Origin: Hyphomicrobiaceae bacterium
GTDB taxonomy: Bacteria > Pseudomonadota > Alphaproteobacteria > Rhizobiales > Methyloligellaceae
DNA length: 64,000 nucleotides
Assembly: GCA_020637815.1 (NCBI GenBank)
Contig: JACKJS010000001.1
Span: 434,001 to 498,000 of the forward strand
Direction of reading: 5' to 3'
Shown here: piece after piece, positions 35,230 through 43,377 of the stretch
Position numbering within the stretch: position 1 is the stretch's first letter
Layout: each line of letters opens with the position of its first letter
Made by a program: the position numbers and the translations under genes
The notes under the pieces: model-generated
What the model saw: only the letters and a program-made list of their open reading frames with translations
Databases searched by the model: none
What the model was told of the DNA's origin: nothing

Positions 35230-36343
35230 TTAGCCGACATTGCGGTCATCATTGTGGGACTTTTTGCGGGACTTTTGGTTCGCGTGTACGACCGAAAGGG
35301 CGTCTGTGACCTCATCATCGAGCGCGTGAGCGTATCGGGTCGTCGTCTTGACGTTCGAGTGATTGAGCGCCTTTTGCACAAGCTTGAGGTTACCGGTCTC
35401 ACGGAGAAGCTTCGTCCCAAGATCATGCCGAAAATCGTGAAAGCGAAAGCCCTCGACGCCAGCCCGAGCCCGAAGTCGCCGCCATTGCGTCTTAACGCCT
35501 GAAAATGTGACCGGGCACCGTCTCCCCCTCACCCGATCCTCGCGAGTTCGGAGCGCGACATAGGTAAATACGTGCTCGGGGTCATGCCCAATCGATCGTC
35601 GGAGAATTGCCTCGATTTCATCGGTGATCGGAGCCGAGACGGTGCGCCCGCCCGTCCCCCTCTTTGTGATGCGCCGAGCATTCCAATCGACCTCAGACCA
35701 TTTCAGTAAGCACTCCCGCAAGCGGATTCCACTCGCGCGGGCGAAGGCAAAGAACGGCGCATAGTCCGGCCGAACAGCAAGGGCAAGCGCGTCCGCCTCA
35801 TCGCCCCGAAGTTCCCGCACATGCTCCGTCGGCTCCGGTAGAAAATGCTCACGCCAAGAGGGCTCTTGTTCAAATCGGGCACCCCATTTCCGCTTTGCGC
35901 GGGGTGAAAATCTTTTGGAGCACTTCCGTCGCGGATCGGTTGACGGTCGCGGGTGAAATCAGTTCTAGGTCGTCGCGCGCCCACCGATGATGAACGCGGC
36001 GCCACGCGACCATTCTCGTCATATCGTTATCGGTGATGTCGCACAGCCGCTTGCCCTCCAAGTGGGGGCATGTGACGAGCCGGTCGAGATTGGAGAACGT
36101 CTCGTCCGCACATGCGTGATGCTTTCCGACCTCATCGAAGTAGCGCGCCGCCGCCGCGTCGATTGCTATACGGGACGCATCGTCGGGTGCGCGCTTGGTG
36201 AGCACCTTAGCCTTCTCCCGTTCGGCCCGCTCTATGGCTTGCGCTTCGTGGAGGCTCGTTGATCGCGTAGAGCCGCAAAATCGTAAACCTCCGACTTGGA
36301 AGTCGAACTGATAGTAGGGCGAGCCTTTGCGTTTGAAGGGCAT
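35230..36343 (-). pseudogene. tyrosine recombinase/integrase, frameshifted
   Basis: The N-terminal part (36343 to about 35884) has the SAM-like core-binding features of phage integrases (MPFKRKGSPYYQFDFQVGG ... MTRMVAWRRVHHRWA ... ATVNRSATEVLQKIF) but stops at TPRKAEMGCPI. In the next frame the protein resumes as ARFEQEPSWREHFLPEPTEH and continues into the catalytic domain with Arg in GIRLRECLLKW, HDFRH, the LNHSNVKTTTRYAH block and the nucleophile Tyr. One extra base near 35881 (GGGGTGCCC on the coding strand) explains the break. About 370 residues if restored. Unless the base is a sequencing error, the integrase is inactive. Confidence 0.9.
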
Positions 36344-36666
36344 CGCGCCGTCTCAATTCTGCTGCGTCTTGCTTTGAAGTTTTCGAGGTCTTGGCGGTCG
36401 AATTTCATCCGACGCCGAACAGAGCCGTGGCGGGTCATGTCGATGTATCGGAGGCTGCCTTCATCGACATAACGTCGCAGCGTGGCCACTGATACGTCGA
36501 GAAGGTCGGCGGCCTGTTTGAGCGTTAAGAGTGCCCCCTCCCGGCCCGGCTGTTTCCGCTCTCGCTTGCGTTTCGCCTCGGCCTGTACGTCTGCACCAAG
36601 CCGCGCTGCGGCGTCCGGGTCGGACACACGGAGTTGCGCGGAGCCGCGTCCTGATTTGATGTTCAT
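36232..36666 (-). CDS. excisionase-type helix-turn-helix protein
   Basis: A 144-residue protein with a HTH_17/MerR-like winged domain at about residues 45-110: ALLTLKQAADLLDVSVATLR, then RYVDEGSLRYIDMTRHGSVR and RMKFDRQDLENFK, the arrangement of excisionases and AlpA-like regulators. Flanks are basic and probably disordered. Its 3' end overlaps the integrase start by 112 bases, suggesting coupled expression. Likely a recombination directionality factor for the island. Confidence 0.75.
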   Translation of the reverse strand: MNIKSGRGSAQLRVSDPDAAARLGADVQAEAKRKRERKQPGREGALLTLKQAADLLDVSVATLRRYVDEGSLRYIDMTRHGSVRRRMKFDRQDLENFKARRSRIETARCPSNAKARPTISSTSKSEVYDFAALRDQRASTKRKP

Positions 36667-37011
36667 AGAACGCGCACGCTGCCACGTCGCCGGTCCATTG
36701 GTGCGGGCGCACTTGTTGTTTTGTCGTTTGGGAATTGGATTGGTCGTGCATCCGGGCGACCCTTATCGCCTTGGTGCTAACGCGCGCCGCCCTCCGCAAA
36801 AGGGTCTGCGCGTTTTTGTGATTCTAGGTCACACCGATTCGACGCCGCAAGTCGATTGGCACGCTAAACCGGCCTTGAACGCTGAAATTTCTCGTGAATT
36901 TACATCCCATGTAAATTTCACGGGTTTGGAGCCCGAAATTTACACAGCGAGCTACTAGTGACGCGGTCGCGCGGGCGTATCCTCGGACATCGCAATCGAG
37001 GAGGATGCCGT
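36667..37011. other. divergent control region of the island
   Basis: 345 bases between the leftward HTH/integrase genes and rightward small genes. It holds three AAATTTACA-type elements (36897-36944) in an otherwise GC-rich context and no convincing gene. Confidence 0.5.
36897..36944. promoter_or_regulatory. candidate operator cluster in the island
   Basis: A perfect 9-bp inverted repeat AATTTACAT / ATGTAAATT (36897-36905, 36909-36917) with a CCC spacer, plus a third copy AAATTTACA at 36936-36944. Suggests cooperative binding of a regulator to the divergent promoters. Confidence 0.55.
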
Positions 37012-37266
37012 ATGACGAACGATGAGAAACTTGCCGAGGCGCATATGGTGTCTGTCGACGAAGCGACCCGAGCTGTGATGGATGCCACGCTCGCCGCCGG
37101 TGGCGGTCCATCGGAGATATTGGTCGCCCTTGAGAGCACTTGCCTCCGGGTCGCGGGATCGGTCGGTGTGCGGCCCGAGGCTTTTGTGGATGCGCTCTGC
37201 GAGCGGCTTATGGATCGTGTCAAGCGGATCGACCCGCTGATATGGCCGACGCAGGGCTCGGTATAA
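37012..37266 (+). CDS. hypothetical protein, island
   Basis: An 84-residue soluble, mostly helical protein (MTNDEKLAEAHMVSVDEATR ... DALCERLMDRVKRIDPLIW). AGGAGG lies eight bases before the ATG, supporting translation. No family recognised. First of three rightward genes facing away from the integrase. Confidence 0.6.
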   Translation: MTNDEKLAEAHMVSVDEATRAVMDATLAAGGGPSEILVALESTCLRVAGSVGVRPEAFVDALCERLMDRVKRIDPLIWPTQGSV

Positions 37267-37311
37267 GTGCAATGGTCGTCATGCGCGGGGGGAGCACTAG
37301 AGGGGCTTCCC

Positions 37312-37473
37312 ATGACAGACGGGAACGGCGCGAAGCCGCGCCAGATAGCACATGGATTGATACAGGGCTATCTCGGGCCGGACCACAAGGTCATCGACAT
37401 CAAGGAGTTTTTCTCGGCGTTTGTGTTGGCGTTGAGGGATGCGGGACAGATGAAGCGATCGCTACTAACCTAA
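37312..37473 (+). CDS. hypothetical small protein, island
   Basis: A 53-residue protein (MTDGNGAKPRQIAHGLIQGY, then HKVIDIKEFFSAFVLALRDA) preceded by GAGGGG. Its stop is followed within 20 bases by the start of the membrane protein gene. Too short for family assignment. Confidence 0.5.
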   Translation: MTDGNGAKPRQIAHGLIQGYLGPDHKVIDIKEFFSAFVLALRDAGQMKRSLLT

Positions 37474-37490
37474 TGGAGCTTGGGGCAGGA

Positions 37491-37919
37491 ATGGGCCGAA
37501 CGCTTCGCGTCGTCAAAGAATTTTTTTGGATTTCCCTTGTCGCGACTGTGGTTGCTGCCACATGGGGGCTTTACGAGGGATGGGCCTATTACGAAAGCGT
37601 GTATTCGTTGTACGCGGAAAATAGGCAAACGTACGCGTGCCTCGCAATGAGGTCAGACCAAGATCTATTGGCTCACACGAGCGAAGGTCATGCGGATGCA
37701 AGCGCGCTTTGCGGCATGATTGGCTATCCCAAGATTGATGCAATTCGAGAATTCCGCACTACTGCATCGAACAGATCTCTAGCCGCTATGGAGCACCTAC
37801 TACCACCGCGATGGGACTTCCAAACGGCGACCTATTACGCCGTCAGCGTCTTCCTTCTTGTTAACCTCCTCGGCGTCGATATTGCAGGGTTTGTGGTTGT
37901 GTTTCGGCGAGTAGCTTGA
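37491..37919 (+). CDS. hypothetical two-helix membrane protein, island
   Basis: A 142-residue protein with membrane helices near both ends (FFWISLVATVVAATWGLYEG at about 12-31 and YYAVSVFLLVNLLGVDIAGF at about 115-135) enclosing a soluble Cys-containing segment. GGGGCAGGA precedes the ATG at 37491; an ATG at 37473 is also in frame. No family recognised. Confidence 0.6.
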   Translation: MGRTLRVVKEFFWISLVATVVAATWGLYEGWAYYESVYSLYAENRQTYACLAMRSDQDLLAHTSEGHADASALCGMIGYPKIDAIREFRTTASNRSLAAMEHLLPPRWDFQTATYYAVSVFLLVNLLGVDIAGFVVVFRRVA

Positions 37920-37982
37920 AAAGACTTCGTATGAGGCGCGGCGCATCTCTTTGAATGTTGCTAATCCCAATTGGTAATTGGA

Positions 37983-39302
37983 TCACGGCGAAGCGGATTT
38001 CGTCTCGCGCTGCCCCACCCGATAGACGTTCACGGCGAGCGCGATATAGAGCGCGGCGAGTCCCGTCAGCGCCATCAGCCATCCTTGCCACATACCCCAG
38101 GCAAACGCGACGATTGCGAAGAAAGCCGCCACCTGTGCCAGTGCGAAGCGCTGGGTGTCGCGCGGCAGACGGCCGAGAGAGAGGATGACGGCGGAGCACG
38201 TCACCATGAACAGGATGACGCCGACAGCTCCGAGCTCGTACCAGGTTTGCAAAAAGGCATTGTGGGCGTGGGCCCCGGCGCGCCAGCCGAAGCCCTGGAT
38301 CTTGACCTTCTTCTTCCACTGCATCCGCCGATTATCCGGCGACTGATCGATCTTGCGGGTCGAGGAGCCCCCGATGCCAAGAAGAGGTGTGGCATGGACG
38401 TGCTCCGCAGTATACGCCCAGAGCGTCACGCGGGCTTGCGCCGACCGTGGAAGGAAATCGGATTTGTGAAGGTCGGCTTTGTAGGCCGCTGTCGCCAGCG
38501 GCACCACCAGCGCGAATGCGAGGCACCAAACGAGCCACATTCCCTTTCGCATCGCGGTCGGCCAGCGGCTCGCGAGCGCAAAGACGATAAGGCTCGCGCC
38601 GAGACCAACTTTCGACGAATCATGATTCGATAAAAAGATGGCGGCAGTCGCGGCGATGACCAGAACGCTTGCCACCAGATAGCGACTCCGGCCACCAAGT
38701 AGTGTTGCAACACACAGTAGCGCGGGCCACAGGGCCAACAGCATGACGGCGATCATGGCGTTCAACTCGTATGGGGCAATCCGCACGATCTTCCCCTCGC
38801 GGACGACAAAATCCTTGAGGCTGTCGGGTTGCGTGAACGGGAACGCGTTGTAGAGGGATACAGTCGCGAGTCGGTCCGTGGCCGCTTCAAACAGGAGAAC
38901 GCCAGTGCCAACCCCGATTCCGATTGCAAAGGCTGTAGCCGCCATTCGCAATGAGTGTGCGGGCCAGCGGGCGAGCGCGCTGGTGGCGCCGTAGCACATG
39001 AGAACAACCAGCACGAACCAGGTGGACGCCGCAAACGCCCGGTCCGGGTCGAGAGACCAGGTGGCGTTGATGAACAGATAGGCGGCGGTCGCACCGAACA
39101 AGGCAACGGTTACGTCAATCCGGAAAAAGTCTTTGAAAAAGCCGCTGCGCGAAAATTCCAGTCCGACGCAGCAAATGAACAGCACGATCAGGATCCCGAC
39201 CGTTGTTTTCGGGACTAGCAACGTGATGAGTGGGCCCAGGAAAAACACCGAACGAATAATCGCCGGCTCCCGCCGGAGTACGAGATTGGCAAGTTGCTGC
39301 AT
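37983..39302 (-). CDS. O-antigen ligase/Wzy-like polymerase (island copy)
   Basis: A 439-residue membrane protein with about 11-12 helices. The Wzy_C-type loop is visible: LSNHDSSKVGLGASLIVFAL, ARVTLWAYTAEHVHATPLLGIGG and GWRAGAHAHNAFLQTWYELG, with the H-x-H-N-x-x-L-Q motif of WaaL/Wzy proteins. It shares only this family pattern with the resident Wzy-like protein at 33392-34660, so it is not a recent duplicate. Being inside the tRNA-bounded island, it probably arrived as cargo and could change polymer linkage. Confidence 0.87.
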   Translation of the reverse strand: MQQLANLVLRREPAIIRSVFFLGPLITLLVPKTTVGILIVLFICCVGLEFSRSGFFKDFFRIDVTVALFGATAAYLFINATWSLDPDRAFAASTWFVLVVLMCYGATSALARWPAHSLRMAATAFAIGIGVGTGVLLFEAATDRLATVSLYNAFPFTQPDSLKDFVVREGKIVRIAPYELNAMIAVMLLALWPALLCVATLLGGRSRYLVASVLVIAATAAIFLSNHDSSKVGLGASLIVFALASRWPTAMRKGMWLVWCLAFALVVPLATAAYKADLHKSDFLPRSAQARVTLWAYTAEHVHATPLLGIGGSSTRKIDQSPDNRRMQWKKKVKIQGFGWRAGAHAHNAFLQTWYELGAVGVILFMVTCSAVILSLGRLPRDTQRFALAQVAAFFAIVAFAWGMWQGWLMALTGLAALYIALAVNVYRVGQRETKSASP

Positions 39303-39454
39303 GGGTTTCCGGTGTCGTGGCGCAGGGCCCCGAGATGCCGCTTGGCCGAGAGGTTAGTCTCTTGTCCATAGCACCTCGCAGGCTCACCGGGAAGCAGCAG
39401 CCAAGACGTGTTGCCGACAACACGCCTGGAAGCGGCGCATATTCATGGCGGCCA

Positions 39455-39475
39455 ACAATCCTCCACCAGGATTGT
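39455..39475 (-). terminator. hairpin after the sulfotransferase gene
   Basis: Perfect 8-bp stem ACAATCCT / AGGATTGT with a 5-base loop, 16 bases past the sulfotransferase stop, plus a second stem CGTGTTG/CAACACG at 39407-39424. Neither has a clear U-tract. Confidence 0.45.
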
Positions 39476-39490
39476 CACAATTGAAGCAGC

Positions 39491-40321
39491 CTAGTCATAC
39501 TTCCAGGGCGGAGCATGCCCAATTAACCGCTCTAGAGCCATCCGATCCCTCATAAAATCGGACTTCCAAGTAGATAGTCCCTGCTCCATATCGCGCGCGT
39601 CGGGTAAAACACCTCCGGAGAACACGGCGTCTCGAAGACCAACAGACTTGCCTATTTCAACTATACGATGGAGGCTGGCGGAACGTAATTTGCCCACTGC
39701 AAGCTCAACCGATTTTGCCAAGAATCTGGACCTAGGGGCGGACGCGGCGTTCACTCGTTTATGAGGTTCCTTCAAGGATAGTTCACCGATCCCATAGCCG
39801 ACCAGCATCCTTGCGAACTCCGGTAAATTCCCAATGACGTCTTCGTAAAACATTATCTCGACGTTGTTTCTGCCAAAGCGGCTAAACCAACTCTCAAGCT
39901 TGCGCGCATAAATGCTCTGATTAACAATGCCTGGAAACGCTTCGATAGCTCTTTCGATACTCAAATCGGTTAGACCACGTCGACGTACGTGCAAGTAATG
40001 TGAAATAGAGCGACGCACAGGATCACGTAAGGTGACGACGATACGTGCTTGGGGAATGGTCTCCTTTATTCTCTGCAAAGCATTCTTTGAGAAGAAATAT
40101 GTCGGGCCGACTTCGACGAACCATTGATCCGTAGGTCTAGCTGCAAACTGTGCAAAGTACCAAGGAAACCCCCTGTCAAAGTGCCGGTCAAAAAAGAAGG
40201 TTTCTTTAACACGCTGCGGTAGTCGTACGCCCTCGGCCGAACGCAGCACCTGGTCGATCCAAGATGTCCCCGTCTTTGGAGGCCCAATAAATAGGAGCCA
40301 GTTCTGCACTTCTGACGTCAC
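39491..40321 (-). CDS. PAPS-dependent sulfotransferase
   Basis: A 276-residue sulfotransferase. The 5'-phosphosulfate loop is WLLFIGPPKTGTSWIDQVLR at the N-terminus, and the 3'-phosphate site is VVTLRDPVRRSISHYLH at about residue 95; both are intact, as is the C-terminal W-K segment. It would transfer sulfate from PAPS to a sugar hydroxyl or other acceptor. GC content is roughly half here, well below the surrounding chromosome. The start is a GTG at 40321 overlapping the stop of the upstream small gene by 4 bases (GTGA), so the two are translationally coupled. Confidence 0.9.
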   Translation of the reverse strand: MTSEVQNWLLFIGPPKTGTSWIDQVLRSAEGVRLPQRVKETFFFDRHFDRGFPWYFAQFAARPTDQWFVEVGPTYFFSKNALQRIKETIPQARIVVTLRDPVRRSISHYLHVRRRGLTDLSIERAIEAFPGIVNQSIYARKLESWFSRFGRNNVEIMFYEDVIGNLPEFARMLVGYGIGELSLKEPHKRVNAASAPRSRFLAKSVELAVGKLRSASLHRIVEIGKSVGLRDAVFSGGVLPDARDMEQGLSTWKSDFMRDRMALERLIGHAPPWKYD

Positions 40322-40674
40322 AGATTCGAAATGTCTGGTAAGACATACGCCAATTGTTCTAACGGCTGTATATCAAGGCGAATGCCCACTAGCTCGCCTT
40401 CTGCGGAGCGGAAACAGAAATATAGTTGGTCATCGATATATTTTGGATCAATAAATTCCGTAAAGTGGATTTTGGTCATATCGTCAGCTGGCATAGCCCC
40501 ACCCCATTTTGGCACATGAAGGCAACCATAACTGTTTTGGTGGGAAGAGCTATGAGCAAAACCGAAACGAAAATTGGAGCTTAGCATCGAGCGCCGTGTC
40601 TCACTTGCCGCTGCTCTGAATGTCGATTTCAGCATCGATCCGCTCTTGTTTCTCATCTTGTCTGCGCGACTCAC
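40318..40674 (-). CDS. hypothetical protein coupled to the sulfotransferase
   Basis: A 118-residue protein of unrecognised family, start GTG at 40674 or ATG at 40656. The N-terminal ~45 residues are basic and Ser-rich; the C-terminal half is better ordered (KIHFTEFIDPKYIDDQLYFC and GELVGIRLDIQPLEQLAYVL). It shares the low GC of the sulfotransferase and overlaps it by 4 bases, which suggests a stoichiometric partner or a common transfer history. Function unknown. Confidence 0.65.
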   Translation of the reverse strand: MSRADKMRNKSGSMLKSTFRAAASETRRSMLSSNFRFGFAHSSSHQNSYGCLHVPKWGGAMPADDMTKIHFTEFIDPKYIDDQLYFCFRSAEGELVGIRLDIQPLEQLAYVLPDISNL

Positions 40675-40734
40675 GCGTAGCTCTCGTCGAGTTCGCCATG
40701 AGCACCAGTGAGCGGCCTTGTTTTATGTTCTTGC

Positions 40735-41037
40735 TCACACATCCTCTCCTGAGCCACACCGCGCCTCCCATTCACGCTCGGCAGCATCCATCCGGGCGTC
40801 GACGGCAGACCACGGCTCGGCCCGCCGCATCGGATTCATCGTTCCCTTTAGCCGCTCAACGGCGCTCCGCATGTAGATGCACACCGCATCGCACCCATAA
40901 TCATCGAACGCGCCATCGAGGCGGCCTTGCGAGAGAAGCTGGCTCACTCTCGGTCGGCTCACGCCGAGAATTTTCGCGAACTCGCTCGGACACAGCCCGA
41001 AATCGACCCGCCTAACGTTGTCAGTTCTTGGTACCAT
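40735..41037 (-). CDS. HTH DNA-binding protein, phage-like
   Basis: A 100-residue protein with a helix-turn-helix near the N-terminus (LCPSEFAKILGVSRPRVSQL, residues 15-34) followed by a C-terminal helix rich in Arg/Glu. The S-x-x-E-F-A-x-x-x-G-V-S-x-x-x-V pattern is Xre/MerR-like, as in phage and island regulators. AAGGGAAA lies upstream of the ATG. Could control the neighbouring leftward genes. Confidence 0.65.
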   Translation of the reverse strand: MVPRTDNVRRVDFGLCPSEFAKILGVSRPRVSQLLSQGRLDGAFDDYGCDAVCIYMRSAVERLKGTMNPMRRAEPWSAVDARMDAAEREWEARCGSGEDV

Positions 41038-41448
41038 TGTTCGTTTCCCTTAATCGGTACTTCATGCTCGACCGGGGCCAAGAACCTTTCTCGGCCGACT
41101 ATCCGGCGTTTAGACTGCCATGCTCACCCGCGCGACGGCCGTTAAGTGATGCGAATGTCTGCGTGACTAGCGAAGGCTCGGGCTGCTGCGACCCGCATGG
41201 CTCCGGGTACCTCAGAAGGACCCGCGCCTCGCGGTGGAAATCTCGACCGGCCCGGTGCCCTTTGATCTCCGCGTAATGCGGCCTCGTGGCGCGCGATCCA
41301 GCGAGGCGTGGGAGTTGCGGCCTCGGACCAATTGAACGGTGCCTACGGGCAGGGAGGAGAGCCGCATCGGTCCTTTTCGTTGTCGGGCTGGCCGCGTCGC
41401 CCTCTTGGAGAATTTCCCCTCCTGTATTCCTTGTGTGCGGGGTCGCCA
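41038..41448. other. degenerate stretch in the island
   Basis: 411 bases with open frames on both strands but no ribosome site, family similarity or consistent frame. Possibly a decayed phage gene. Confidence 0.4.
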
Positions 41449-41781
41449 TCACGCCGCCCTCGATTGCTTTCGCTCAAGCCACGGCCCAAACTCGATCACA
41501 TTGGCGTCTAGGCGAGCCCGAGCCTCGTGGACCCGGTCAACGGCTTCCTCGACCGAAACACCATCGGAGATCAATTTCGAGATCACTCGCTCGATGCCCG
41601 GCACGGTCATCGCCTCGATGGCGAAGATGCGCTCGGCCTCGGCGGCAGCAGCAAGGATCGCGTTTCGCCTTATCTCGGCAATGGCATCGGGAAAGCAGAA
41701 CTCAAGTTCCCTCGCATTGCGTATGCCTCGGCCTTTGATGTGCCGGACACGGAGCCATCTGAGGATCGAGCGCATGGTCAT
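41449..41781 (-). CDS. phage-like hypothetical protein
   Basis: A 110-residue protein starting MTMRSILRWLRVRHIKGRGI and continuing with an Ala-rich helical segment (IRRNAILAAAAEAERIFAIE) and ISKLISDGVSVEEAVDRVHE. The last part resembles helical tails seen near phage head-maturation proteases, but no firm assignment is made. It starts five bases after the stop of the pseudogene at 41786-42109 and appears to be the end of the compact phage-like operon. The frame is open further upstream but that part is out of frame with the operon's coding pattern. Confidence 0.55.
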   Translation of the reverse strand: MTMRSILRWLRVRHIKGRGIRNARELEFCFPDAIAEIRRNAILAAAAEAERIFAIEAMTVPGIERVISKLISDGVSVEEAVDRVHEARARLDANVIEFGPWLERKQSRAA

Positions 41782-41785
41782 CACG

Positions 41786-42109
41786 CTATCGGCGATAGAC
41801 ATTGATGCGGCCCTCTCGCTCGGCACGGCGGTAGCCGAAAAGGGCGTCGCGGAGATTGCAAAACTCGGCCCGGACTTCGGCGCTGGCATCTCATTCGCGC
41901 GCCCACTCCCCGCGGTCGGCTTCGGTAACGGTCGCTCGCGGTACCGGGCGATCCTCAGCACGATCCGACCCGTGCACACGGACGCGCCCGGATTGGTCTG
42001 CGGCCATGAACGCAACGAAGTCGTCGGCGCTCTCAAAGTCGGCCTTGGCCTGATCGTTCTTTTCGTACTCGGCGGCCCACCGGGCTCGCTATTCATCGGT
42101 ACCAGTCAT
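41786..42109 (-). pseudogene. phage-like small protein with duplicated module, two nonsense codons
   Basis: From the ATG at 42109 (preceded by AAAGGTGAAAAG) the frame reads MTGTDE, then TAG (codon 7, 42089-42091), then RARWAAEYEKNDQAKADFES continuing to GRVRVHG and GEWARE, then TGA (codon 73, 41891-41893), then DASAEVRAEF through GRINVYRR to a final TAG at 41786. The two parts are homologous: W-A-x-E-[YW] ... F ... [AE]xxGR[VI]xV occurs in both, so a ~35-residue module is duplicated. CAG to TAG and TGG to TGA are the simplest explanations for the two stops. Confidence 0.7.
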
Positions 42110-42113
42110 CTTT

Positions 42114-42254
42114 TCACCTTTGGTTGTCAGTCGGGCTAACTCCCCCCGGCATCGTCACCGACACCGGAGGAATGCCACGCCGGGGGATAACACCCCGACG
42201 AAATTGGCGGCCAAAGATCAAAGCCGCTTGCATGATTTGCTCTTCGGCGCTCAC
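42114..42254 (-). CDS. hypothetical small protein, phage-like operon
   Basis: A 46-residue protein (GTG start, SAEEQIMQAALIFGRQFRRG, then a Pro/Gly-rich tail). Its GTG overlaps the TGA of the upstream coiled-coil gene as GTGA, and it ends four bases before the next ATG. Support is positional rather than by similarity. Confidence 0.5.
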   Translation of the reverse strand: MSAEEQIMQAALIFGRQFRRGVIPRRGIPPVSVTMPGGVSPTDNQR

Positions 42255-42853
42255 GCTTCGTCCTTTGACGTCGCCGCGATTAAGAGGACCTCGGACAGTG
42301 CGCTTGAGGCGTAGTCGAAACCGATAACGGCCCTGCGCTCCTGAATGAAGCGGTCCAGGTCGGCGCGCCGCCGTTCTTGGTCGTGACCCGCGTGCACCGG
42401 AAGGCGATTGGCGTCGCGCCAAGCACTCGTCGCCTGGCTCATAGGCCGCGAAACACCAGTGTTCTGACCGGCGAGACGCCGCTCACTCGCCTCGATCTCG
42501 CCGATCAAGTCGGCTTCGTGTCGGAGGAGCTTGTCGAGATCGTCGCAATCACGGCGCTGTTTTGCACGGAGGCGTCGCCCTTCGGCCTCATCCTCGATCT
42601 TCCGATGCTCGGTCAGAAGCCGATCAGCTTCGGCGCGCGCAGCATTGAGAACATCGCGGTCTCGTTCCAACGAGACCAGACGCTCTTTTGCGGCTTCGAG
42701 ATCGTCGCCTGTAAGCATTGCCGAACCGACGCGGCGCTTGGCCTCGTCGATGTCGTCGATGACGCTGGCGATCTCTGCGTTGATCTCATCGAGCCGGGCC
42801 GAGAGATCTGCAACGGCTGGGGCCCTTTTTGATTTCAGGACTTGCAGCATCAA
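42251..42853 (-). CDS. coiled-coil phage-like protein
   Basis: A 200-residue protein dominated by heptad-rich helices (ADLSARLDEINAEIASVIDD, AAKERLVSLERDRDVLNAAR, LLRHEADLIGEIEASERRLA) and a less ordered C-terminus. Such proteins occur among phage structural or scaffold genes, but the role is unknown. It overlaps the upstream gene by ATGA and the downstream gene by GTGA, the tight packing typical of phage operons. Confidence 0.65.
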   Translation of the reverse strand: MMLQVLKSKRAPAVADLSARLDEINAEIASVIDDIDEAKRRVGSAMLTGDDLEAAKERLVSLERDRDVLNAARAEADRLLTEHRKIEDEAEGRRLRAKQRRDCDDLDKLLRHEADLIGEIEASERRLAGQNTGVSRPMSQATSAWRDANRLPVHAGHDQERRRADLDRFIQERRAVIGFDYASSALSEVLLIAATSKDEA

Positions 42854-43233
42854 GGGGCCTCCAATTCGTTTTCAGGGGAAAGATCGCGGACGGCGGCGAG
42901 GATGTCTCGCCACTGCGAATGGGGCCACGAGCGGCTCACCGAGAGCGTGCCGCTATCGTGGAATCGACTTGCAACGCCGTATGGATTGCGGTTCTCCCAC
43001 GCACGCAAAGCCAATTCGAGCGGCCATAGAGGCACCGCGCCGCGCGCGATTTGCGTCACGGCCTGATCGTATTTGAGGCGGGCCGTGTCCGCACGGCGAA
43101 GCGCCTCAGTCACGGCATCGGCCGCGCCGAGCGCGTCTTGATATGTGGTGCGACCGTCAGCCCAGTGACTATTCGCGTCACGGACCGGATCGGCTTCGAC
43201 TGTCGGTGTGGAAGTTCTTAGCGCGTCGTTCAT
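42850..43233 (-). CDS. phage-like hypothetical protein
   Basis: A 127-residue soluble protein (MNDALRTSTPTVEADPVRDA; later VTQIARGAVPLWPLELALRA and WPHSQWRDILAAVRDLSPEN). First gene of the leftward operon 43233-41449; its stop overlaps the next start by 4 bases. No family recognised. Confidence 0.6.
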   Translation of the reverse strand: MNDALRTSTPTVEADPVRDANSHWADGRTTYQDALGAADAVTEALRRADTARLKYDQAVTQIARGAVPLWPLELALRAWENRNPYGVASRFHDSGTLSVSRSWPHSQWRDILAAVRDLSPENELEAP

Positions 43234-43377
43234 GCGACCAATGTCACACGAGTGTCCTAGCGCCTGTAGCCGTCACGGGTGCGCCAAATGCACGATTTTG
43301 GACATTGCGGTTTAGCGGAACGGAGAGGCCCGTAGATTTGGGGCGTTGCCAGAACGTGATAATGTGGATCGCAAACT

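Noticed and set aside
41099..41452. 117-residue leftward frame in the island
   Set aside because: Arg/Pro-rich with no ribosome site or family; the neighbouring frames are equally plausible, so no gene is called.
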